From Ancylostoma caninum (Eukaryota; Nematoda; Chromadorea; Rhabditida; Ancylostomatidae), in NCBI GenBank assembly GCA_037903475.1, contig JBAJFG010000298.1:434001-498000 (forward strand): 64,000 nt of DNA, read 5' to 3'. The position numbers and the translations under genes were made by a program. The notes under the pieces were generated by a model, which was given only the letters and a program-made list of their open reading frames with translations, made no database searches and was not told the DNA's origin. Position 1 is the stretch's first letter. Every line of letters starts with the position of its first letter. This document shows, in pieces, positions 43,801 through 55,800 of this stretch.

Positions 43801-46800
43801 TGATCTTCACCCAGTACATACTGCTTCGAGCGAGAAGTGAACCATCAATACCAATAGTAACCTGAAAAGAACAGCTTGTCCAAGGTTGCTTCGGGAAAGC
43901 AGAGAAATGGAATTTGCCTGGGAGGTCATATCGTCAATCGAAGAACTGCTTGCGTTAACTGGATGCCAATTCGCATTGAGAACGTCATCAGACTGAGCCA
44001 GCTCAATTTTGTAGCGCTGAACAAACGGTTAGTGCACGCTTCAGTCCACATGAATCCAAAAGAAGTAACCTGGATGGCACTAGAGTGGTCGTCGGGATCT
44101 CTAACAGCCGAAAAAGTAATTGTCAAGGTGTTGTCCTCGGCCACACTTGTCCTAATATCCGTAGGGATAGGCAATTCTACAAAATTAGAGCATTTCAAAC
44201 CGAAAACCTGATGAATGTCGAGACTGAAATGCAGACTCCACTAAACTGACCGGAATGAGCGGTTTCGAATTCCTTTGTTTCGCTGACAGGTCCTTCCGCG
44301 ACGTCGTTTTTCGCGCTCACACGCACTCGGTAGAAAGTCTTCGGTTTTAGTCCGACCTGGTGGTCAAATTTGAATCTAAACAAGGTCGAAAATGGTCTTG
44401 AGTGACAAAGATTCGTTTTTGCTTGAAGCCACCTTCCTACCCCGGAATCGCTCTTGAGATTCTTTCAAGTAAAGGATATCCAATAGCTGCTGATCAGAAT
44501 GCTATAAGTAATTCTGTGCAGATGTACCAAAAAGCGCCTTTTCGAGCAGATACTTCTAGGGCTATTGTGGGATTACAATGTTTCCGCATATAGGCGAGTG
44601 GGTGATGAACTCTCACGAGGGAGGGGGATTTCCTGGGAAGGTGCGCTCCTGGGAGTGAATTATTCAGAAAGCGACCTGGCCCCCCCCCCCCCCCCCCCCC
44701 TTCTTCCCTGCACCGTCTTCGCCCAGGCTCCCCAGGAATTGGGGATCGGAAACGGGGTTTTTCAGCATCTTTGCAAGGTATGGCTTATACTACTCTAACC
44801 AACAGCTTCTGGAGTTTCTTTTTACATAAAAATCTCAAACGCAGTTTTGAAGTGGGGTGCCTTTTTTGAGACATACCCACATCAAAATCGTTCTCCACCT
44901 TTTTTTATTGAAATTTTATTATATACGACTGAAGTAGTCGCCGATCACATTTATGTACATAATTTCGTTCAAATGTGGGGAAAATCTAGTTTTCAAGCCC
45001 CGTTTATGAAGCGATTAGGAGGAGCCAGCACAGGAGTACGAGATTTCCTCACCATCCACATCGCTGGAAGCTCACCACCCATAGGTTGGCAGGAGCAAAG
45101 GGGTGAGGGATTTTGAAAACGAGTAATCATTCACTCGCTTGCTGAGCTCATCCGAGAGACAATGGCTTCTTTCAGCTTGCAGGTTAGATGCAGGAACCTC
45201 GTACTACGGCCTCTGCTCCTCCTAAATGTCTCCCTTTTCAACATTTTCCACCTATAGTTACCTATACCACTGTGATCAGCAGATAATAGCCACTCCAGTC
45301 ATACAAGAATTTTAAGAATAGTTCTGAAATAGGATTCTGTCTTCAAGTAAATGATGATATAGTAAATTTTACTACTCTTTCAGTTCGTTTGAACTACAAA
45401 GAGTCAAAGAGGATGAAGTCCAACGTTCCAGTAAAGTAAATGATGATACAGTTACTGGAACGCTGGACTTCATCCTCTTTGACTCTTTGTAGTTGAAACG
45501 AACTGAAAGAGTAGTAAAATTCACTATGCAACTAACTGTGTCTCAGTAGCCGGCACCTCTACCGTCTGCCATTCACGGTAATCTTCATTCGAGATCCCTA
45601 GGTCTCTCGTGAAGTAGATGACGTAGTTCTGAAAGAGAAGCGTTTCCATTCAATGGAAAGGTACTGGTCCCGAAGCCTCTTTCACTCACAAGGATTTCCG
45701 TGGTACAGTTCGGTTTGTTCCACCGCATCACTGCTATGTTGGCCTCGTTAATATCAACGCTCACTTGTGAAGGGGGATTTTCCGGACCTAAATTCATCTT
45801 AAATGAAATGCTGGCTTCAATGCATAAGTGAGATTCACCTCCATTTGGAGTGGTGAATTCTATGGGCTCTGAGAGTGGTCCTGCTCCGGCTTGGTTGATA
45901 GCACGTACGCGAACGTAGTACTGGTACGATGGCTTCAGCTGTTCTGTTGGTAACGACAACCTGAAATAAACAAGGACAAGAATATCCACGTGCTCACAGC
46001 CCGTTTCATTCAGGAGGATAGGTGGAGAGACACTACGTCGAAAAAGAACGTGATAGAATGTGCAGTAATTACAGAGAGCGTTGAGAAAGGCTAGTAGTAT
46101 GCTCAAATGCTCAACCACCTATTCATTTTATTTTTTATTTATTCACTTGTAGGGTCTCATTTTTATTCATTTTTTTTATTCAGCTTTGCTCTGAAATAAG
46201 TCATACCGTCCAAAGGGGTTGCCCGCGTGTCAGCAACGCCAGTGATGATTCGCTTCAGGCCGTAATCCCATCTCAGATTCAGTCACAAGATTTCCGTACG
46301 GAAGGGATCGCCAGGAGCTGCTGATTACAATGGTATACGTGTTCCCGCTCAGAGCTGCCGAAAACACGTTTTTGAGCCCGAACTCTAATGGGGCTTTTGG
46401 GCGAGGTCAAGGAGGGAGTGCGAGTTTCCCGCACTATGTATTATGCTTAATCTGCGGTCACACCAGCAGCGCACTACTTTTCTACAAGGTGGTGAATACT
46501 CGGGAGATTCCAGGAGGAATACCGAAATTTCATCATGAGGCTTGTTGGTGCACTCCGTGACAGATTAGGAAATTCCACCAAGGGAGAAACATGCACTTTC
46601 TGTCCTGTTATTTTACCACTTCAAAACATTTTTTCCAGCTTCTCTTCATCGCTGGTGAAGCACACCACGTAACTTTAGAAAAACGGAATGTTTTTCAAAT
46701 CATCGATAACTAGACGATGGTCCTACCGTGTCATCGGCACAGAGTTGTCCCTTGTCGTGGTTAGATACTTCTGCCAGTATTCGGCGTCCTCACTAACATC

Positions 46801-49800
46801 CTCGTTAAGAAGTAGCTCGTAAGACTGAAAACTATGGAAATTGTCCGATAATTCGCGCCGCAGTGCTGCGACACCGGTTTTGATACGTATCGATCGTTCG
46901 CGAGGCGTCGCTGGCGCTGTTTCTGCCGACGTCGTTATCGCACCAATCGATACATACTGAAGTCACAGTGTGCTCGGCAGCGACTGGCAGCGCTCTGCTT
47001 CTTGGGTGTATAGTAGCAGCCCAAGTGTATACCGCGAACATCTGCCCACCTCGATGTTCATATTTGGAAATTTGGGCGCTTTCCACACAATGACGACGTC
47101 GCGAGCATCTATGGAGAGCACCTGGACATCGTGGGGAGCATCGCCTGGCTCTAAAGAGTATGTCCCGCGTTGTCTGAAGTTGTCCTGCGCCTTATGAAAA
47201 CGTAACGACCAACTTCTCACAACGAATGTCAGCGACGACGAGTTCGAGCCAGCCGTGTTCTTCGCCTTGCAATGCAGCACCTTCGACGACAGCGTCGTGA
47301 ATTCCACATCTCCGACGACATTGTCGTTCTCGATGGTTGTGTCGAGTATAGTCCATACATCTTCCTGAAAATGATCATGATGCAATTATGGAAGCTACAA
47401 CTATGTTGCTGGAGATGTGCTCACCTCAGCTTCAGGGTCATCGTTTTCCTCTACGATTACGTATAGCAGTTGAGGACGTGGTTTTCCACGAGCGCTGCAG
47501 CGGACGTTAATCTGAGAGGAATAGCGTTACTTAGGCTGCTGCCTGACTTCTCGAAAAGTATAGCTTTTTCGGCCGGGATAATAGCTTTGATACGTATCGA
47601 TCATGCCACTGAAGCGCCGCCCACAATCGATATGTGACAAAACTAGTGCCTCGCGCCGCAGCGACCGAAGACGCCATACCCTTTGAAAAGTAGAGCGCGA
47701 GCCTTGGAGGGAAAATAGTCTACAAGTACGGCTCAACACACCTTCTCACCAGGCTCGATTAGCAGATGTTCCTGGTCAGGAGGATCTTCATAATGGAGTG
47801 AGACCGAAATAGGAACTGCTGAAAGAAATTAACTACGCATGTCAATAAAATATGTGAGGAGCTGTCATTTCCTGCGAGCCTCTCCTACAAGATTAAACAA
47901 GAAAAATCTGCTGCTATACTTCACGCAAAGTATACCAGCCTGCATCCGTGTCGCTCAGGCGACATCGATTCTGATACGTATTGATTGGCGGCGGGTCGCG
48001 TTGCAGCGGTATCCCTCGCGGAACTGATACCTGGCTCAGTGTCGCTTGCGTTAGCGGCGAAGGGTGCTATATTTCGCGGGAGTGCAACAGCATCCAGATG
48101 TACTATTGTAAAGCACGCTGGTAACTGACTATCTTTCTCAATAGCGACAATGTCCGAAATGACGCCCGGCCCGCTATCGGCGGCTGCTTGCACCCGCACG
48201 TAGAACGCGTCCTCGGCTTCTGATAAAATCCTGGAACGAAGAAATGAAGTCACTCAGGAACCCAGCATCAATCACTAGCTGAAAGTTGCACCTGACTGTG
48301 TTTTCAGTACCGTCCAGTACCAGCTTCTGCCAGTCCGACAGTGGGTCCTCTTTGTTGGAGCTGTGATACACTACGTATTTCTGAAACTCACTGCATGTCC
48401 TATATCAGGAAGCAAGCAACAACGTGAATTTACTGTGATGTTTCCATTGGGGTGTGTAGGAGGTGCCCAAGAGACCGTGTACCCTCCCCGCTCGCTCTGC
48501 AGGGTCACAGCCGATGGCGGGCTACCGGGACCGCGGATGCGAACTGCTACTGAGCTGGACACCTGTCCAGCCGGGTTCGCCGCCACGCAGGTCAGGTTAT
48601 CATTCCGAGTCCTGGAACGAGGTACTGCTGCACTTACAATGCTTGAGAAAGATCTACTCTTCTAAGGGTAGAACCTCGACTTGATGTGAATAGATGACGT
48701 GGTTTTCTTGTCGTCCACGGGCGAGTTTGTCACTGTGTAGAAAGAATGCTCAGCTTGAATGGGTTGACCTGAAATGTTAGTGCGCCTTTTCCATACCCCA
48801 CTTTCGATAAACATTAAAAATAATGCAGCAAAATGTGTACAAGGAAGATAACTGAAAAAAAACCTCAAAAACAGCTAAAAGGTAGTGAACTAAAAGGAAT
48901 AAGATATGCTTGGAAAGCAACGTAAAGTAGCAGCTTGCACGGCGATACGGAGACTGGAGTGGCGGATGCCGAAAGTGAGCAGGAGGGCGGGGAAAACGGG
49001 GTGCCTTTGCCGCTGTGGGGATCCCGATGGAAAAACGGAATTTCAAGGAATATTAATTCCGGTATTTAGCAATAGAAATGAATGTTGAAATGGTAAAGTA
49101 ATGAGCAAAAATGAACTTATGAAGTCACTTCGACCAGCAGATGAAGAGAGTCCGATTTGTGGGGTGTCCCCTGACAAGAACCAGTTTACGGTGTACTCAG
49201 TCATAAGTCACAGATCAGCTACGAAATAGTCTCCTTTTCAAACAATATCTGGGATTAGTATGTTCTCTTGTGTAGGCCCGTTTTGGAAAACATTAATTAT
49301 TATCCAGTTTTCGCAGTAGATTCATCGCTAAAAGACTTTCGAGTCATTGCGAACAGAAGCAGGAAAAAAGGTAAATGGTCCAGCGAATTGTAAAGTGGGA
49401 GGTGTGGAGAAAAAAAAACTTGATGAGTCGCATCGAATGGTCCAAGTATTCTTAAAGTTTGTTCAGTCCTATTCTCGGAATTATCTTGTCACTGGTTTTA
49501 GCTATGAGTGGTCAAAATGTCCAAGTAGAAAAATTTCCGCGGTCGGTGTGTGGTAAATTCATAATCTTGAGTATTACGCGATAAACTTCCACCGTCAAAT
49601 GGATTTCTCACCATCAACTAGCCAGTGAATATTGGATGGCGGCGACGACACCACATGACAGTTCACCTCCAGCGGCAGTGTGACGTCGGGATCCAGGACA
49701 ATCTCCTCCTCCGGATCCAGCGAAATCTCGGGCAGCTGAGCTAAAAAACTTATGCGCACACAGTTTAATTTCTCACACTCCCCTTCGTTGCGTAGTCTCA

Positions 49801-52800
49801 TATAAAGGAGCAGGTGCTAACAAGTGGTATTTGCAGATATTACCAGTGTTATTGGTATGAAATGGCACAGTCCTCGAGCGGTGTCCGTGGACCACGTTCC
49901 CGTTCGCGAACAGCCGTGCTTCGTACGTTCTGTTGGGCAGAAGGCCGGTCAGAAGGACTTCATTTGACGAGTCCGATTCGAACTCAAAACCCGTCCAAGT
50001 GGGGTCGGGACTGGACACTTCGCGGTACTCCAGCGTGTAGTTCTGTAACTCGAACCTCGTTTGCTAGCTTCTACTTCTCGAACCCTAAAGGATGAATGAA
50101 CATTACAGTTACGACGTCGGCGTCTTCTGCCGGTATAAATTGGAAAATTGCACTTCCGTTCACCAGCACGTTGACTGACTGGATCGCTGGTGATTTGGCA
50201 GCTTCAATATCAGGATTAGAAATACATATGTTGACGAGAAGATGACCAGTAGAGGGAGCAAAAATGCTTACCAGCTTGTTTGGTGTTAACTAGTATCAGT
50301 TTTGAAGGGGAGCTCTCGACCTGGTTGATCAGAACTGTGGCTCGCAACCGGTACATTGTGGCTGGCCTGATGTCGTAGTTGTGAGCTGGAATGTCGCCTT
50401 CTCAGGCTAATTTATGCATTTATAATATACTAAATTCATTCAAAATTTATCCAGTGTCCTACTTTGGAAAAAAGGGCAACATTTCCGCAGGATCAAAAAG
50501 CTCTGGAAAACGGATTTTCTTGTGGTTTTTGGCACCGGTGATCTATCTATGGGAGAAGATGATGGTAGTAAGAAAAGGATTCAAAGGCACCGTCCCACTT
50601 CAGCATCGTCCTTGAGATTTTCCCATGAAAGGGAATCCCCAGCGGCTTCTGATCGAAGTGGTATACAGGATTATGTGCAACACCGCCGAAAAACCCGCCT
50701 TCGAGGCAGAACATTTGGGGAGCTTATGGGCGGAGTCAGAACGGTCAGTTTCCGCATCATACACCCGTTTGCAGCTTACACATGGGGCAGACTTCCTATC
50801 CCGTCAGCAATGGCTGACGCATGGGGGGCGTCCCCCCCCCCCCGAGAATGGGTCGCCAAATTTTCGGAATTACTTTACAATAAAAATCTTGTATTAGTTT
50901 ATTTTTAATTGTTTATTTCTATTATTATTTTTAATGCAATTTTTATTTATTATTTGTTGTTTTAATTAATAAAGTGGATAAAGTGGTCGGCGTTAATCAA
51001 TCCCGTCACGAGAGATGCGCCACGCATTCGACTTCATCTGAGCATCGTAGAGGCGATGAATGCGTATGTGCCCTGTACAATGACTGCGGGGGGCACCCGA
51101 TGTACCAAGTCAGTGCTTCATCCTCCCAGACTCCTCTGGTACCAATTTACCGACCCCGGAGAGATGGAAGGCTTGGTTGGCCTCGGGCGGGATCAAACCA
51201 TCGATCATGATCGTGCGCAGCGAGCCTCTTACCACTGCGCCACACGCCCCCCTTATTAATATTTATATTAATTTTATTTTCCATCTGGGTCCCCAAAGTG
51301 GCGGAGACCCGACTTTTTTTCCAACCACCCCCCTCCCGCCCACTTTCTGCGTCACTGCCCGTCAGGAAATGCATGATAAGGAACTCCTGCGGGAGTACGA
51401 CCCTTTTCAGAAGGTGCGTTCCCAGGAATGCATTATTCAGCTCCGCCCATAATCCCCCGAAGAATTTGGTCCGGAAAATCTTCGGCAGTTTTACATCGGA
51501 TCACGTGTACTATTGTGATCAAGAGCTACTGAAGACTCTTTTCATGTGAGAATGTCAAAAACGATTACGGGGTGGCATGGTCTCTTTAATAGCCTAGCTA
51601 GCGTCTAACTGTTCCCAGAGCAAAAAAGGCGGCTTCCAAACCTCCACTTTCCTTGGTTTGATTTGTTTCAGTTCACCTCGGTGAAAATTTCACTTATTTC
51701 CTTAAATGTTTATCCGTTTACCCACAAACTCTTATGAACAATACCGATCATAGTAATGAATCTCAAAATATCGGAAAAAAACTACTGATGAGGAAAAACC
51801 CGAAAAAACGGGGTGGGAGGGGGACGTGCCGAAAAGGGTGCGATCGTCAAATGAATTGAAATGTCGACTGACTACATGGATCCTCTTTTTGAAGCAGTTC
51901 TCATTTTTTTTTCTCAATCCCCCCCCCCCCACTCGTAAGATTTGACATCGCCATTGCTTTTGTTCTCGATCGTTTCTCATTATTTGCAAGTTGAAATTTT
52001 AGCATCCCGATGCTGCTTCGTTTCGTTGCTACATTTGGTTAGCTACAACTGTGAAAAGCATGAGAATAAAACCGTACTGTTTTTCTTGTGTTTGTCTTGA
52101 CGATGTGTTCCACTGCCACTGGTGATCAATCAAAGTGACGCAGGTAAATTGACCGATGGGTACAAACAACAGCAGTCAACACTGAGTTATCGCAGCAATC
52201 AAGCGGTGACGTCGCCTGTGGTCACCCGGATCACGAGCTAACTCACAGAGACCTCAGGGTTCGAATGAGGTGGTTAGCGGTGAGTGCAGAGGTCGCACCT
52301 CAGGTGTCAGGGAGGACAGCACCGAACTGCCTCGAAACGAGCGCTGTAACCCGCAGGAATGCGCGTCGCACAACACTTCCGCAAAAACGCCGATTTAACG
52401 GAGCAAACGCGGCGACTCACCGTCCAGTCGAATGCAGTACTGCGGCTCGGACGTGAGAACCTCGACGTTCTGCCATTGCCTGAACTTCTCGCCCGACACT
52501 ATGGAGTTTCGTGTGAAATAAATTTTGAAACCCTGAAAAATTGCTTGATCTGTGGTCACCAGGAAGTACATATGTATAGTACAAGTTTAATATTAGGTTG
52601 TTCCGGATGTCGTACCAACATTTATTTTTCGATTCAGAATGTCTTCTTGAATTGAAATTCTTTGGCTGTAGAATGTTCCATCCAGAATAATGTTGATTGT
52701 TTGAAGAAAAAATGCAGAATTTGATGTAGGAGTTCCAGATCAGATTTATAATTGTTTTTTCTAGTATCTTTCGAAGTCAACTAGAGAACAAAGGAGAGTA

Positions 52801-55800
52801 ATCAAAAAATAGTAATCAAAAACTTATACAAGCAGGATTTCAATGAAAAAGAAGGCGGTAGCGACAGAAAAACAGGTATTTTTGCAGAGCATCTGCAGAA
52901 CAAGATATTACTACAACATCCATACAGTAATATTCCAACCATTTTCATAGAGAATAAAAATTTCGCTAAATCTACAGTGGACGGCAATGGCGCCAATCTG
53001 CGGTCTCGAGAAGGACGCCGCGCAACCGCACCACGCGCGCTGGAATCGGTGTCGTCTGCCGTCGGAATGCTATTTCTAAGCTTTTTTCTTCCCAATTTGG
53101 TCGAAAATCCTTGAAATCGGGTAGAAGAGCTGCCAGAAATGGAGTGACAGCAGCAGAAAAAATCGGTTATGGCACACGCGGCGCGGTTGCGCGGCGTCCT
53201 TCTCGGGGCCGCAAATGGGCCACCGCCATTGCCGTCCACTGTATTAGATTGGTGCACAATTAATGCGGCATTTTTTCGCGAATCCTTTTCTTGTTGAAAA
53301 CCAACGCTTCTTAAATGGCTTTTTCATGTAAATAATCCTTTCCTTTCATTCGGTAACGGTACTACCGAAAATCGTATCCACATCCACCATCTCATGCTCT
53401 ACCAATTCGGGAAGGGTTGGAATGCAACACAGTCATTGCACGACCTCAACGAAATTTTAGCTGAAGAAAAATGGGAAAAGCCGAGTCGAAAAACATTGAA
53501 GAAGTTCAAATAGGAAGGTACAATCCTAAAAATAAAGAAGGAAGAGCTCTACGACCAAATCTCAACGAGCAGGAACTCTTGGCAGCCATTGAGGGGAAGG
53601 ACGTTCGATTGACGAGACTCCTCAGAAATGGAGCCTATTCGTTTTGCTACGGAAAATTGGTGAAAATTCGAACATCGTTCTTGCCTAGAGTTCGAGTGAA
53701 CCCATTTGGCTTATTTATGCTTTTCTAAGCCTTTTGAGAGGAAGAACCATGGTCGAATAATCCATATTGAACAGTCCGGACAGCATTCTCGTCATCATGA
53801 ATTCGTCATGCTCCCCTCTACCAGGCTGCCGCTGCCCAAAATTCTTGATGATCGGAATTTAATGGCCAACTTCTTCTTTCTTCAGGTGTGAAGCTCTTAC
53901 CTTACGAATATGAACAATCTTTTATTTCAGCCTTGCTGATTGGTCCATCTTTGAAAGATTTGCAGAGGCTGCGGAATGACTGTGCTGCATACTATGCTTT
54001 TCCGAAGTAAAAGCCGCATTAATATATAAATGTTCACGATGAAGTTCTCAACTTTGTAAATTGAATGGTTGTTCTTCTAGAAAAAATGTGAAATTAATCA
54101 AATCGAAGCATCCGTCGCTATTTGCGGGGAATGGAGAAACGTGCCTCTTCCGTTCTCTTAAAAAAATATTACCTATTTTCGATGAGTCAGAAACTGCCCA
54201 CTTTTAATGGATCAGAAACAGCATGAGATGAATATTCTCTACAAAAAATTGTGTTCCAGTCACTCTGCTTCATTCCTTTTCGGCTTATATTGAGCATGTT
54301 GAAATGAATGAAAGCTATATTTCAAAAAAATATCCAGTATTAAATGCCACTAAGCAATGCTAAAGCTATACGGAGTTTTGAGTGAATAATGTCTCAGCAA
54401 CTTGGGGAAAAACTAACGGAAACATTGGATTCCGTTCTATTTCGTTACTCAATTTTCTGAAAATTCCTGAAACTACGTACATACAATACCCGCACTAACT
54501 TCGTTAAAAATGAACGTTCAGAACGCGGATTTGCGTTCTTTTCGTTCCAAGGCTGTAACTCATCACAGTGAAATGATCTACGGACCAAACCAGGTGTAAG
54601 GTGTAACAGGGTGCTGGACTATCGGCCCTAACGAAATCATCTCCGAATCTCCAATTTGAACCTTGGATTTCTGAAGTTTTTCATTTTGCCCCTATTTTGC
54701 CGCTGATCGCGCGCGACAAGGTGCGCGACGAGCCTTGCGACGTCTTGGAAACCGACTAGAATAGGGAAATTTTCGATAAATTTTACAAGAACTCGTTACA
54801 GTTTCGTGCCTAGTATCTTGTTATGAGCTTCCGAGAAATCCTGGCGAATTCGAGGATTTTTGACTTTTAACCACGTGCCACGAATGAGCATATCATAACA
54901 TTAGAAGTGGGGCACATGAGTGAGATGCAATAACAATTTCGCGACTACTCTTCATGCTCATTTAGCCCTTCGATCGGTGCTATTGCAGATCTATTGGTTT
55001 TCATTTTATTCCTGTTCAAAATGCGGACTTTTCGTTGCGCGATGCGAAAATCTCAGTATTGAGCGTACTTTAGCTCAACAACGAGACGATCTTTTGCCCT
55101 CCCAGAATAAAATGGGAAAATGTACAACTTGTTCTTGCAAAAATTATTGGTATGTCTGTCCTAGCTGTCCTCATTTCTTGGCTGAGACTCCCCCATTTTC
55201 GTAGGATTTTTCTCCAGTTTTCGAAAAAACATCTGTGACAGGCTTGGAAGAGCGCTGGGACAGCTGATACCTGCGCATTCCGAATGATCTTATGAAGGCG
55301 CATGTCGTCTATCAAAATGGTGGGTTTTGGAGGGATTCGATTTTTTGGTCCTACTCGCTGTGCTGGGCTTTCTGGCAGAGGCCACGTGGGTGGTAACATG
55401 ACACATGTGGGGGGTGGTTCCCGAGTTCAATTCCTCACCACCGTAGTCCTTTTGCAAAATGTTCAACTTGAAGAAAACATACACAAAATGCCAGGCAGCT
55501 GATAATCGCGAGCAGAATTTAGGTAAGAAATCCAATATCAAACCGAAACTGGGAGAATGTCATGTGGCGCTCATCGTTACTGGTCGAAATACTCATTGTG
55601 CCAGCTTCATACATAGTTCCCTCATCAAGATGAACATTTTGCAAAAGGACTACGGTGGTGAGGAATTGAACTCGGGACCCACCCCCTCTCCCCCACATGT
55701 GTCATGTTAACACCCACATGGCCTCTGTCAGAAAGCCCAGCACCGAGAAGGACCAAAAAATCGAATCTCTGCAAAACCCACCATTTTGATAGACGACATG

